Shown: positions 34,501-46,664, counted from the stretch's first letter. The stretch is 64,000 nucleotides of DNA from Pseudomonas sp. ACM7 (GCF_004136015.1 NZ_CP024866.1:4896260-4960259), one strand, 5' to 3'. Notes: generated from the letters alone by a model not told the origin. Numbers and translations are program-made.

Positions 34501-34861
34501 GCGCACGCCAGTCAAAGACTTCCAGAGCGGCAAGGTGCCGTTGTTCCTGATCAGTCTGAAGGCGGGTGGCACGGGGCTTAATCTGACAGCGGCCGACACG
34601 GTGATTCACTTCGATCCGTGGTGGAACCCTGCTGTTGAAAATCAGGCCACCGATCGTGCTTACAGGATCGGTCAGGACAAACCGGTATTCGTTTACAAGA
34701 TGATTGCCCGGGGCACGGTGGAGGAGAAAATACAGGCACTGCAACAGGAGAAGGCAGCGCTGGCCGGAGCGGTACTTGAAGGCGGAACAACCGGGGGATG
34801 GAAGCTTGATCAGAGTGACATTGAAGCGCTGTTTGCGCCGTTGCCTGATCCCAGGTCCTGA
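31556..34861 (+). CDS. SWIM zinc-finger SNF2-family helicase-like ATPase, long form
   Basis: A 1101-residue superfamily-2 DNA translocase. Near the N terminus is a SWIM zinc finger (Cys76-x-Cys78, Cys84-x-His86; CSCPVVINCKHC). A region of about 550 residues of the bacterial SNF2-N type follows. The two RecA lobes have Walker A DDMGLGKTLQ (about 657), DEAQ box LILDEAQNI (about 752), SGTPLENHLGELWSLFHF, ILLFSQFTSML, SLKAGGTGLNLTAADTVIHF and the arginine-finger motif QATDRAYRIGQ. It probably moves on duplex DNA or remodels a nucleoprotein; target unknown. It is convergent with a shorter paralogue and separated from it by an unusual REP element. The ribosome-binding site is weak. Confidence 0.88.
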   Translation: MPAIIEQLHELPWAEEFSHRALDKARRYAVESRVQIREIEDALVLAICKGSQGNIYEQSIELIEDPNGEFELVCSCSCPVVINCKHCATVLYNLQELPVDSFKSTASIQLNRDLERWLNDIPRDAPDRNGTAQSTGTCWVYKLKATSTTGKWLLEICKARQLKDGRLQDIKSVFSPSDALMREPGYLSELDLRIARLLVAVHSHHSFYSGYPLQGSSGAEVLQLALKTSRLYLDFEQLQPLVPGKSRSAQFAWTEQASGSFRPQWRSDEAPEETILALEPLYYLDRERMEVGPLLSELDEKLACHLSLAPDIPARQAMQFSHRMGAVTRVVPPPHALTERVVDDVEPQAFLTLASTNRYRNWKYEPEHRAALAFTYNGHMAADKKSSEVLILSGTETQRIQRKPVIEKALRHALQKQGFKKATRKSDALPDSAGEMFDLPDDSAWLAFVQSGVPALREANWQIRISEGFHFNLQPIDEWYADVEESPGREWFDLQLGIVVNGERHSLLPILLQLLRRQPQLLRPAELALRDDDDHVLIDLNSGQLGAKPSIKVALSLGRIKPLMATLGELYLGVSSSASLRLSAPDAARLSELEGLPLVWQGGERLRSFAKRLRESTHKNVAVPQGLNATLRPYQHEGLNWMQTLRELEVGGILGDDMGLGKTLQALAHLLVEKQAGRLDLPALAVMPTSLIPNWLDEAARFTPQLKVLALHGATRQKDFINLAEYDLVLTTYALLPRDLEVLQPQVWSVLILDEAQNIKNPLSKAAQAARDLEARQRLCLSGTPLENHLGELWSLFHFLLPGWLGDSKTFNRDYRTPIEKHGNSERMQHLTARIKPFLLRRKKEQVATELPPKTEIVHWIELSDGQRDVYETVRVAMDKKVRDEIARSGVARSQIIILDALLKLRQVCCDLRLVKMSLTAKALRAGSGKLIGLMEMLEELLGEGRKILLFSQFTSMLALIEEELLHRGVGYALLTGETTDRRTPVKDFQSGKVPLFLISLKAGGTGLNLTAADTVIHFDPWWNPAVENQATDRAYRIGQDKPVFVYKMIARGTVEEKIQALQQEKAALAGAVLEGGTTGGWKLDQSDIEALFAPLPDPRS

Positions 34862-34895
34862 TAAAGCGTGACTGCAGTGAGTCCGAGCTGACGCC

Positions 34896-34978
34896 ATCGC
34901 GGGCAAGCCACGCTCCCACAGGATTGATGTTAACTCTGTGGGAGCGGCGGTGCGGCGGTCCGACTTGCCCGCGATAGC
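34896..34978. repeat. REP pair with expanded right arm, between the SNF2 paralogues
   Basis: The left arm ATCGCGGGCAAGCCACGCTC is slightly diverged. The right arm reads GTGGGAGCGG, then CGGTGCGGCGGTCCGA, then CTTGCCCGCGAT, that is the REP core with a 16-base insertion. No terminator is visible between the two convergent helicase genes. Confidence 0.82.
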
Positions 34979-35000
34979 AATCTTTCTGGCGCCGCCGATC

Positions 35001-37694
35001 TCAGCGTTTTTCAAGTTTATCCGGCAACGGCGCAAACAACGCTTCAATATCGTCACTCTGCAACTTCCAGTCCCCGGTCTTGCGCCCATCCAGCACGCCA
35101 GCCGCCAAGTCGGATTTTTCCTTCTGCAGATGCTGAATCTTCTCTTCCACCGTGCCCCTGGCAATCATCTTGTAGACGAACACCGGCTTCTCCTGACCAA
35201 TGCGATACGCCCGGTCAGTGGCCTGATTTTCCGTCGCCGGATTCCACCACGGATCATAGTGAATCACCGTGTCGGCTTCGGTCAGGTTCAAGCCGACGCC
35301 ACCCGCCTTCAGGCTGATCAGAAAGATCTGACGCTTGCCGCTCTGGAAGTCTTTGACCGGGGCGCGCCGGTCGCGGGTCTGCCCGGTCAGCAGCGCATAA
35401 TCGACTCCGCGTTTTTTCAGCTCGTCTTCAATCAACGACAGCATTGAAGTGAATTGCGAGAACAGCAGGATCCGCCGACCTTCATCGAACAATTCCTCAA
35501 GCATTTCCATCAGGCTGTCGAGCTTGCCGGACGTGCTGCCGCGAGTGGGCAGGGTGGCATCGTTGACCAGACGCAAATCGCAGCACACCTGACGCAGCTT
35601 CAGCAGCGCTTCAAGAATGATGATCTGGCTGCGCGCCACGCCCTTGCGGGTGATCTCGTCGCGGACTTTCTTGTCCATCGCCAGGCGCATGGTTTCGTAC
35701 ACATCGCGCTGGGCTTCGTTGAGCTCGACCCAATGGATGATTTCCGTTTTCGGCGGCAACTCGGTCGCCACTTGTTCCTTGGTTCGACGCAGCAGGAATG
35801 GTTTTATCCGACCGTTGAGGTGCTGAAGTCGTACTTCGCTGGCGCGTTTTTCAATTGGGACGCGGTAATCGCGGTTGAAGCTTTTCACTTCACCCAGCCA
35901 GCCGGGCAGCAGGAAGTGAAACAGCGACCACAGCTCGCCCAAGTGGTTTTCCAGCGGCGTACCGCTCAAGCACAGACGCTGACGGGCATTCAATTCGCGG
36001 GCGGCGTGGGCGGCCTTGCTGTTGGGGTTCTTGATGTACTGCGCCTCGTCCAGAACCAGCACGTGCAAAGGCTGCGCGGCGAGACGTTCGACGTCCTTGG
36101 GCAGCAGCGCATAGGTGGTCAGGATCAGGTCGTAATCGGCCAGCGTGTCGAAATGCTTTTTGCGACTGGCACCGTACAGCGCCAGCACTTTGAGTTGCGG
36201 CGTGAAGTGCGCTGCTTCATCCAGCCAGTTGGGGATCAGGCTGGTGGGCATCACCACCATGCACGGCCGATCGAGGCGTCCGGCGTTCTTCTCACTGAGA
36301 ATGTGCGCCAGGGTCTGTAGGGTTTTGCCCAGACCCATGTCGTCCGCGAGAATCCCGCCGACTTCCAGTTGCCGCAGCGACTGCATCCAGCTCAAGCCTT
36401 CCAGCTGATAGGGGCGCAAGGTCGCGTTCAAGCCTTCCGGTGCGGTCGTGGTGAAGTCCTTGATGTCCCGCAGTCGCTGGGCAAAGGTGCGAATTTTCTC
36501 GCCGCCCTCCCAGAGCAACGGCAAGTCTTCCAGCGGATTCAGTCGCGTGGCATCGGCTTTGCTCAGGCGCAGCGTCGTTTCGCCGGGCCCTTGCAGGTAG
36601 AACTCGCCGAGGGTCGCCAGTACCGGTTTCAATCGGCCGAAGGGCAGGGCGACTTGCAACGGGCCGTATTCGGAGTTCGGGCGATTGGGAATGTTCACCA
36701 GGATCAACTCGTCGTCGCGACGTCGTGCAAGGCGTTCCGGGTTGAGGATCTCGGTGTGAGAGCGCATCAGGTTCAGCAGGATCGGCAGCAGACTCAGCCG
36801 TTCTCCGTTGACGATGATTCCCAGTTCCAGATCGAACCAGTCGCGCTCCGGTGCCTGTTCTACGGTGGCGTACCAATCGTCCACGGCAGTCAGGTCGAAA
36901 CCGAAGTCTTCGTCGATCTGCAACTCCCAACCCTGGGTGCGCAGCTTCGGCAGTTCATTGAGGGTGAAGGTCAGCCAGGCGCTGTCGTTGACCATCTCGA
37001 AAAGTTCGCCGGCACTTTCCGGCAAGGCTTTGCTTTGCCGGGTGGCGACCTTGAAACCGAGGATTCGTAGTTGCTCCCTGTAGGTCTGTTCGACTTCCGG
37101 GTGGCGTTTTATCCGTAACGTTTGCGTCTCCTGACGTATCAGGATGTCAGCGTTCTTCTGCCCGGAAACGTATTCATCCAGATAGCTGAAAGACAACGCC
37201 GCGCGATGCTGAATATAACGCTGCATCTTGCCGTTGCGCGGTTCGAAGGCGCTGAACTCGATGCTCGCCAGCCACAAGCGCGGTACCGGTTGCACGTTAT
37301 CCACCAGCACTTGCGGCGGCGCCTTCGGGCTACGGTTTTCCAGTACGGCTTGAAGTTTCTCGAGTAGCTCGGCGTCTTGCGCGGCGGCGGGGTAAGCCAG
37401 GGTTTCCTGCACTTTCAGCAGCACCGCCGCGCAATGCTTGCAGTTGCTGTGGACCGGGCAGGTGCAGGTGGCGTCAATCATCAGCAACGTGGCTTTGGCT
37501 GACTCGCGCAGGCGAATGGTCTGACGGTAAACGTTACCGCCAGAGCCCTCGCAGGCGGCAATGATCGTGGCGTCGCCGGCCTCGACGATCCTGACGCGGT
37601 TCTCCAAAGCGTAGCGACGGCCACGCTCCAGGCTCTGTTCCTTGAATCGGCTGACCCAGGAAGGTGCCAGGGGTTTGCTCAGGGTCGCTGACAT
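35001..37694 (-). CDS. SWIM zinc-finger SNF2-family helicase-like ATPase, short form
   Basis: An 897-residue paralogue of the gene at 31556. It has the SWIM finger (Cys77-x-Cys79, Cys85-x-His87; CTCPVHSNCKHC), then joins the shared region at about residue 130. About 200 residues present in the long form (its residues about 105-340) are absent. All ATPase motifs are intact: ADDMGLGKTLQTL, LVLDEAQYI, SGTPLENHLGELW, FSQFTSMLSLI, QATDRAYRIGQ. It starts 10 bases after the csiV stop, so it is the third gene of an mfd-csiV-SNF2 operon. Linkage to mfd suggests a DNA repair or transcription-conflict role (inference). Confidence 0.88.
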   Translation of the reverse strand: MSATLSKPLAPSWVSRFKEQSLERGRRYALENRVRIVEAGDATIIAACEGSGGNVYRQTIRLRESAKATLLMIDATCTCPVHSNCKHCAAVLLKVQETLAYPAAAQDAELLEKLQAVLENRSPKAPPQVLVDNVQPVPRLWLASIEFSAFEPRNGKMQRYIQHRAALSFSYLDEYVSGQKNADILIRQETQTLRIKRHPEVEQTYREQLRILGFKVATRQSKALPESAGELFEMVNDSAWLTFTLNELPKLRTQGWELQIDEDFGFDLTAVDDWYATVEQAPERDWFDLELGIIVNGERLSLLPILLNLMRSHTEILNPERLARRRDDELILVNIPNRPNSEYGPLQVALPFGRLKPVLATLGEFYLQGPGETTLRLSKADATRLNPLEDLPLLWEGGEKIRTFAQRLRDIKDFTTTAPEGLNATLRPYQLEGLSWMQSLRQLEVGGILADDMGLGKTLQTLAHILSEKNAGRLDRPCMVVMPTSLIPNWLDEAAHFTPQLKVLALYGASRKKHFDTLADYDLILTTYALLPKDVERLAAQPLHVLVLDEAQYIKNPNSKAAHAARELNARQRLCLSGTPLENHLGELWSLFHFLLPGWLGEVKSFNRDYRVPIEKRASEVRLQHLNGRIKPFLLRRTKEQVATELPPKTEIIHWVELNEAQRDVYETMRLAMDKKVRDEITRKGVARSQIIILEALLKLRQVCCDLRLVNDATLPTRGSTSGKLDSLMEMLEELFDEGRRILLFSQFTSMLSLIEDELKKRGVDYALLTGQTRDRRAPVKDFQSGKRQIFLISLKAGGVGLNLTEADTVIHYDPWWNPATENQATDRAYRIGQEKPVFVYKMIARGTVEEKIQHLQKEKSDLAAGVLDGRKTGDWKLQSDDIEALFAPLPDKLEKR

Positions 37695-37704
37695 AAGGAC
37701 TCAA

Positions 37705-38283
37705 TCAGTCCGGAATTTCATCGGGGACTGGCCGAGGCGCAGGGGCAGTCAGCGAGGTGATCTTGATCAACATGCCCAAGTGGCCGTTGTCGAGGAAGTT
37801 CAGCTGGCCGTTCTTGGTATGGCTTTCCTGCTTCATACGTTCGCTGGCGGTGACCATGCCGTTGGCGTCGATCTGGTTGACCCAGAAGTCTGCATCCACG
37901 TCGGTGAATCGTCCCAGTTTCATGCTCAGCGTGCCCTCGATCGGGAACTGGCCGAACTGTTCTTTGCCCTCGCTGATCGCAACTTTGCTGTCTTCTTCGC
38001 CAAGGTTCTGTTGCCACGCCTTGTGCAGCAACACCGTGTATTCATTGCTGGCGGTGAGTTTTTCCACTTCAGCATTGAGGCTCGGTGTGCGCAGGCTATC
38101 GGGGTTGATTGGCTGAGCTCCTGCAGCCCAGTCTTCCGGCGCGGCGCGGCTGACGATAGCGGGCACGGCGTTTTGGCGGACCAGAATCATTTCAATCTGA
38201 TACAAGTCATCGGCAAATGCCGTAGGGGTGACCAGTGCTGTTATTAACATTGTCAACAAGGTCAGTAAGCGAAACAGGCGCAT
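37705..38283 (-). CDS. CsiV-family secreted protein
   Basis: A 192-residue exported protein. It has a signal peptide at residues 1-24 (MRLFRLLTLLTMLITALVTP, cleavage near TAFA-DD), then DLYQIEMILVRQNAVPAI and repeated beta-strand segments (GTLSMKLGRFTDVDADFWVN, LNFLDNGHLGMLIKITSL). This is the pattern of the CsiV/PA3003 family, exported proteins conserved next to mfd in gammaproteobacteria. Peptidoglycan binding has been suggested by annotation, but I see no motif that proves it. It begins 10 bases after the mfd stop and runs into the short SNF2 gene. Confidence 0.82.
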   Translation of the reverse strand: MRLFRLLTLLTMLITALVTPTAFADDLYQIEMILVRQNAVPAIVSRAAPEDWAAGAQPINPDSLRTPSLNAEVEKLTASNEYTVLLHKAWQQNLGEEDSKVAISEGKEQFGQFPIEGTLSMKLGRFTDVDADFWVNQIDANGMVTASERMKQESHTKNGQLNFLDNGHLGMLIKITSLTAPAPRPVPDEIPD

Positions 38284-38293
38284 GCGGCGTCCT

Positions 38294-41743
<3,450 letters not shown>

Positions 41744-42121
41744 GGAAGGTTGAGCTCCAAGCGTTGCGACAAAGTTGGTAATTGTAACGGTCCCGGGTGC
41801 CGCCTGTCAGTTGCAGACTGTGTCTATTACGCAGGTTGGGCGAAATGTAGTGGTAAAGACAAAATCGGCCCGTTTTTTAGTAAAAAAGACTGAATATGTA
41901 GTGGCAAAACGACCGAGTGTTACGGAGGGTTACAGACAAGACAGCGGTGTCTCCCAAAAAATGACTGCGCTGCAGGCCGCGTTTTCATTGGGCTTGAGCC
42001 GTGCGTCATTTTTTTTAAGAGGATTTTGTTACTGGCCGCGCGACAGGCGCGCATTGCTACGGGAGGCACTCGGCGGCATAATGTAGCCCCTTTTTTCTGC
42101 CCCTACATGTGGAAGGTTCCC
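41744..42121. promoter_or_regulatory. Divergent control region between mfd and gap
   Basis: 378 bases. For gap, TTGCTA (42054-42059), a 17-base spacer and CATAAT (42077-42082) make a good sigma-70 promoter. Upstream, the block TGTAGTGG followed by T/C-AAAPuAC occurs twice, at 41846 and 41897, 51 bases apart. This resembles half of a HexR-type palindrome, but no full site is present. I see no gene. Confidence 0.55.
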
Positions 42122-43570
42122 GTGACTCAGAAGCCCGACCAGTGTCTTGGTGAATGGATCGACCGTGAAGCACTCGCAGAAGCGATGATTCCGCTTATCG
42201 GTCAGCTCTACCGCAATAACAACGTGGTGAGCTCGATCTATGGCCGCAGCCTGATCAATCGTTCAGTCATTGCGATTCTCAAAGCTCACCGCTTTGCTCG
42301 TCATCGTCAGTCCGATGACAGCGAATTGTCCGTCCACGAAACATTCCCGCTGCTCAAGGCAATGAGCGAGCTCAAGCTCGGCGCTGCTTCGGTAGACCTG
42401 GGCAAGCTTGCAGTCAAGTTCAAGGCTGAAGGCAATGGCCGCACTGCCGAGCAGTTCGTCCGTGAAGAACTGGCTGACGTCGTTGGTCAGCAAAATGTTT
42501 CCGCCCGCAAAGGCACCGACGTTGTTCTGTACGGCTTCGGTCGTATCGGCCGTCTGCTGGCGCGCATCCTGATCGAGAAAACCGGTGGCGGCGACGGCCT
42601 GCGTCTGCGCGCCATCGTTGTCCGCAAGGGCGCCGAGAACGATCTGGTCAAACGTGCCAGCCTGCTGCGTCGTGACTCGGTCCATGGTCCGTTCGATGGC
42701 ACTATCACCATTGATGAAGCCAACAACACCATCACCGCCAACGGCAACCTGATCCAGGTTATCTACGCGAAAAACCCGACTGAAGTGGACTACACCCAGT
42801 ACGGCATCAAAGACGCGCTGCTGGTGGACAACACCGGTGTATGGCGTGACGCCGACGGTCTGGGCCAGCACTTGGCTTGCCCGGGTATCGATCGCGTTGT
42901 TCTGACCGCGCCTGGCAAAGGCAAGCTGAAGAACATCGTTCACGGCATCAACCACGGTGAAATCACCGCTGATGACAAGATCGTTTCCGCAGCTTCCTGC
43001 ACCACCAACGCCATCGTGCCGGTGCTCAAAGCAGTCAACGACAAGTTCGGCATCATCAACGGTCACGTTGAAACGGTTCACTCGTACACCAACGACCAGA
43101 ACCTGATCGACAACTTCCACAAAGGCGATCGCCGTGGCCGTAGCGCCGCGTTGAACATGGTGATCACCGAGACCGGTGCTGCCACCGCTGCTGCCAAGGC
43201 TTTGCCTGAGCTGGCTGGCAAGCTCACCGGTAACGCGATCCGTGTTCCGACGCCTAACGTGTCGATGGCCATTCTCAACCTGAACCTTGAGAAAGCCGCC
43301 ACCCGTGAAGAGATGAACGAGTACTTGCGCTACATGGCGCTGCACTCCGATCTGCATAAGCAAATCGACTACGTCAATTCGCAGGAAGTGGTATCCACCG
43401 ACTTCGTTGGCTCGCGCCACGCAGGCGTGGTGGACGCTGAAGCAACCATCAGCCAAGACAACCGCGTTGTTCTGTACGTTTGGTACGACAACGAATTCGG
43501 TTACAGCTGCCAGGTGGTTCGCGTGATGGAAGACATGGCCGGTGTAAACCCGCCAACATTCCCGCGCTAA
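42122..43570 (+). CDS. gap: Glyceraldehyde-3-phosphate dehydrogenase, long form
   Basis: A 482-residue GAPDH. The usual enzyme part (from about residue 130; NAD loop VVLYGFGRIGRLLARIL, catalytic Cys293 in SAASCTTNAIVPVL, later SYTNDQNLIDNF) is preceded by about 125 extra residues (MTQKPDQCLGEWIDREALAE...), found in the long GAPDH of pseudomonads (PA3001) and some other gammaproteobacteria. The longer family is thought to act mainly in gluconeogenesis. The start is the GTG at 42122, chosen because GGAAGG lies seven bases before it; an ATG at 42107 is in frame but is placed on that site. Codon use is strongly biased, which suggests high expression. Confidence 0.94.
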   Translation: MTQKPDQCLGEWIDREALAEAMIPLIGQLYRNNNVVSSIYGRSLINRSVIAILKAHRFARHRQSDDSELSVHETFPLLKAMSELKLGAASVDLGKLAVKFKAEGNGRTAEQFVREELADVVGQQNVSARKGTDVVLYGFGRIGRLLARILIEKTGGGDGLRLRAIVVRKGAENDLVKRASLLRRDSVHGPFDGTITIDEANNTITANGNLIQVIYAKNPTEVDYTQYGIKDALLVDNTGVWRDADGLGQHLACPGIDRVVLTAPGKGKLKNIVHGINHGEITADDKIVSAASCTTNAIVPVLKAVNDKFGIINGHVETVHSYTNDQNLIDNFHKGDRRGRSAALNMVITETGAATAAAKALPELAGKLTGNAIRVPTPNVSMAILNLNLEKAATREEMNEYLRYMALHSDLHKQIDYVNSQEVVSTDFVGSRHAGVVDAEATISQDNRVVLYVWYDNEFGYSCQVVRVMEDMAGVNPPTFPR

Positions 43571-43586
43571 GCGTTAGCTGCACATG

Positions 43587-43620
43587 AAAACGCCCCGACT
43601 TTGGTCGGGGCGTTTTTGTT
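43587..43620 (+). terminator. Terminator of gap
   Basis: Stem AAACGCCCCGAC pairs with GTCGGGGCGTTT, followed by TTGTTTG. Confidence 0.9.
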
Positions 43621-43664
43621 TGTGTGCGATAGGCCGGTTGGAGGTGTGTTGTTTGGGCCGGCCT

Positions 43665-43743
43665 CTTCGCGAGCAAGCCCGCTCCCACATTTGATCTGCG
43701 GCGCACGCAAATCCAATGTGGGAGCGGGCTTGCTCGCGAAAGC
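43665..43743. repeat. REPIN
   Basis: Inverted pair in the opposite polarity to most others (CGCGAGCAAGCCCGCTCCCAC first). It lies between the convergent gap and MFS genes and touches the MFS stop codon. Confidence 0.9.
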
Positions 43744-43749
43744 GATCTC

Positions 43750-45048
43750 TCAGGCACCGCCAACCACTGCTGCCTGCGCGGTCCGCAGTTCATGCCGATT
43801 GCCTTTGAACAACACCAGCGTCGCAATCAACCCCAATACCGCCGCACCACTGAGCCATATCCCTGGCGCAGCCTTGTTATCCAGCACGTGGATCAGGTAC
43901 GTGCAGGCCGCGGGGGTAAACCCACCGAACGTTGCAGTCGCCAGGCTGTAGGTCAAGGAGAAACCGGTTGTACGAACTTCTACCGGCATGATCTCGGTCA
44001 GGGCTACCACCATGGCGCCTTTATACGAGCCATACAGGAACGACAGCCACAACTCGACGATCAGCAAGTGGCTGAAGCTCGGGTTTGCTACCAGCCATGA
44101 CAGCGAAGGGTAGGCGGTTAGAATCGCCAGAATCGTCGCCGCCAGCAGCAAGGGTTTGCGTCCGATCCTGTCGGAAAACGCCCCCATCACCTGTAGCCAA
44201 AAGAAGTTCGACAAACCAATGCACACCGTCACCAGCAGCGCGTCCAGGTCCGACAAATGCAGTTCGGCTTTGCCGAAGGTCGGGGTGTAGGCGGTGATCA
44301 GGTAGAACGACACGGTGGTCATCACCACCAAAGCCATGCCGGCGATGACGATGCCAAAGTTCTGCCCAATCGAACGAACGATGTCCCGCAGGGTAGGGCG
44401 ATGTTTGCGCGCCTGGAATTCCGGGGTTTCTTCCAGCGAACGACGAATCACGAAGATCACCGGCACGATCATGCAGCCGATCAGGAACGGTACGCGCCAG
44501 CCCCAGTCGCCCATTTGTTCCGGGCTGAGCCAGTGGTTCAAGCCAACGCCGAGCAGGCCGGCGAATACCACCGCGGCTTGCTGACTGGCGGACTGCCAAC
44601 TGACGAAGAAACCTTTACGACCCGGTGTGGAAATCTCGGCGAGGTACACCGACACGCCGCCCAGTTCCACGCCGGCCGAGAACCCTTGCAGCAAACGACC
44701 CAACAGCACGATCAACGGCGCTGCAACGCCCAAAGTGGCGTAACCCGGCACGCAGGCAATCAGTACCGTGCCGCCGGCCATCATCGCGAGGGTGATGATC
44801 AGCCCTTTGCGTCGACCATGGCGGTCGATATAGGCACCGAGAAAAATCGCCCCTAATGGACGCATCAGGAAGCCGGCCCCGAAGGTGGCCAGGGACAACA
44901 TCAGGGAGGCGAAAGCGCTATCGGCAGGGAAGAAGGTTTTGGCAATGGCTGTGGCGTAAAAGCCGTAGACCATAAAGTCGAACATCTCGAGAAAGTTACC
45001 GCTGACAACGCGAAAAATCGCTTTGCCTTTGCCCGTATTCGTGGACAT
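43750..45048 (-). CDS. MFS transporter, citrate/tricarballylate:proton symporter type
   Basis: A 432-residue, 12-helix inner-membrane carrier. It is close, residue for residue as I recall it, to enterobacterial CitA and Tcu[73 protein letters not shown] and [15 protein letters not shown]. It probably takes up citrate or a related tricarboxylate with protons. The start at 45048 ([14 protein letters not shown]) is the Met before the conserved N terminus. It stands at the position where PAO1 has aroP1 and nqr genes (from memory), so it is probably an acquired or relocated gene. Confidence 0.88.
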   Translation of the reverse strand: MSTNTGKGKAIFRVVSGNFLEMFDFMVYGFYATAIAKTFFPADSAFASLMLSLATFGAGFLMRPLGAIFLGAYIDRHGRRKGLIITLAMMAGGTVLIACVPGYATLGVAAPLIVLLGRLLQGFSAGVELGGVSVYLAEISTPGRKGFFVSWQSASQQAAVVFAGLLGVGLNHWLSPEQMGDWGWRVPFLIGCMIVPVIFVIRRSLEETPEFQARKHRPTLRDIVRSIGQNFGIVIAGMALVVMTTVSFYLITAYTPTFGKAELHLSDLDALLVTVCIGLSNFFWLQVMGAFSDRIGRKPLLLAATILAILTAYPSLSWLVANPSFSHLLIVELWLSFLYGSYKGAMVVALTEIMPVEVRTTGFSLTYSLATATFGGFTPAACTYLIHVLDNKAAPGIWLSGAAVLGLIATLVLFKGNRHELRTAQAAVVGGA

Positions 45049-45273
45049 TTGAACGTACTCACTGCTGGCTGTCTTGTCGCAAATCCCTGGTTTAGACGCG
45101 TCCTCGCCGCCGCCCATAAGGACAGACTCCGTCGGCGGACAGACTTGTAGCAATATGTGTGCGGATATCGATAGGCAACAACTAATTAGCTTGCTGCTTA
45201 AACGATATAGCCATTACGCGGTATGAATCGCGGACTGGAACGAACTAGCAGGCATGGGCAAACGCAGATTAAA

Positions 45274-45379
45274 TGTGGGAGCGGGCTTGCTCGCGAAGGC
45301 GGTGTGGCAGTCAATATCATTGTCGACTGACACACTGCCTTCGCGAGCAAGTCGGATCGCCGCACCGCCGCTCCCACAC
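45274..45379. repeat. REPIN with one expanded arm
   Basis: The left arm is the normal core. The right arm has the insertion TCGGATCGCCGCACCGCC within the core. It sits between the divergent MFS and apbE genes, so it may lie in the apbE promoter region. Confidence 0.88.
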
Positions 45380-45419
45380 TTCTACCGCATAATGGCGAGC
45401 CTTGGCGTTGTGTCAGGGA

Positions 45420-46457
45420 ATGCCTGGGGGAGGGTGGGGATTGTTGAATAGGTGGCAAGGCGTTTTAATTTTTCTGTTCGGCGTCCTTTCAGGCTGCGGA
45501 AACAGCGATTCCATGGAAAGCTTCGGCGGCCCGACCATGGGCAGCACGTATTCGATCAAGTACCTGCGCCATGCCGGGCTTCCCGCCCCGACCGAGGTCC
45601 GTGTTCAGGTCGAAAAAATCCTCGCTGACGTCGATCAACAACTGTCGACCTACCGCAGCGACTCGGACATCGAGCGCTTCAACGATCTACCCGCCAACCG
45701 CTGTCAGAAAATGCCCGCGCCGATCCTCAAACTGGTGCGTGTCGGTGAGCGTCTGTCGGAACAAAGCGAAGGCTCCTACGACCTGACCGTGGAACCGCTG
45801 CTCAATCTCTGGGGATTCGGCCCGCAGGCTCGTAATGAGAAAGTCCCCTCGGCCCAGGTGTTGGCCGAAGTCAGGCAGCGAGTCGGTTACCAGCACCTGC
45901 GTATCGACGGCGATCAGCTGTGCAAGGACGCTGCGGTTGAGGTCGACTTCAACAGCATCGCCGCCGGCTACGCAGTCGACACGATTGCCGCAAAACTCGA
46001 AGCAATGGGCATCCACAACTACCTCGCCGAAGCCACCGGCGAACTCAAGGCTGCCGGCAAAAAACTCGACGGCTCGCCGTGGCACATCGCCCTGGAAGAA
46101 CCCCGCGACGACCAGCAAGTGGCCGAGCGCATCATCGCCGTCGACGGCTATGGCGTTTCCACTTCCGGCGACTACCGCAACTATTTCGAGCAGGACGGTC
46201 GGCGTTATTCCCACACCTTCGATGCCCGCACCGGGGCGCCGGTCCTACACACCCTGGCGTCAGTCACGGTGATTCATCCTTCAGCGTTGATGGCCGATGG
46301 CTTATCGACGCTGTTGCTGATTCTGGGTCCCGAAAGGGGTTGGGACTATGCCCAAACGCATGACATCGGTGCATTCTTTGTGATTCGTGCCGATACAGGA
46401 TTCGTCACACGAACCACGCAGGCTTTTGAACGCCTGAGTGGCGGAAAAACCGAGTGA
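45420..46457 (+). CDS. apbE: FAD:protein FMN transferase
   Basis: A flavinyltransferase that attaches FMN to Thr or Ser of proteins such as NqrB, NqrC and RnfG, using FAD and Mg2+. It is a lipoprotein (LIFLFGVLSGCGNS, lipobox Leu-Ser-Gly-Cys), so it acts in the periplasm. Family motifs: GGPTMGSTYSIKY, STYRSDSDIERFN, VDFNSIAAGYAVD, YGVSTSGDYRNYF, HTFDARTGAPV and the final ALMADGLSTLLLILG. The start is uncertain: ATG 45420 is given, but TTG 45444, just after GGGAGGGTGGGGA, would give a more usual signal peptide. No nqr or nqrM gene flanks it here. Confidence 0.92.
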   Translation: MPGGGWGLLNRWQGVLIFLFGVLSGCGNSDSMESFGGPTMGSTYSIKYLRHAGLPAPTEVRVQVEKILADVDQQLSTYRSDSDIERFNDLPANRCQKMPAPILKLVRVGERLSEQSEGSYDLTVEPLLNLWGFGPQARNEKVPSAQVLAEVRQRVGYQHLRIDGDQLCKDAAVEVDFNSIAAGYAVDTIAAKLEAMGIHNYLAEATGELKAAGKKLDGSPWHIALEEPRDDQQVAERIIAVDGYGVSTSGDYRNYFEQDGRRYSHTFDARTGAPVLHTLASVTVIHPSALMADGLSTLLLILGPERGWDYAQTHDIGAFFVIRADTGFVTRTTQAFERLSGGKTE

Positions 46458-46664
46458 TCGCAGCGATTCAAGCAGCAAAGACTGGCGTTGTAGTGCAGGC
46501 AAAAGTAGCCTACGACGCGACCAAGGGTTAATGTGCGCGGCGTTGACGCTTATATAGACTGTGTCCGGGTTCTGCACTGGCCCCAAATTGTTCCTTCACG
46601 CCGCAGATCGGCGTGATTTAGCCGCAGGTGCCGAGGGCGCCGCGGCCTGTTCTGAGGAGTATGC

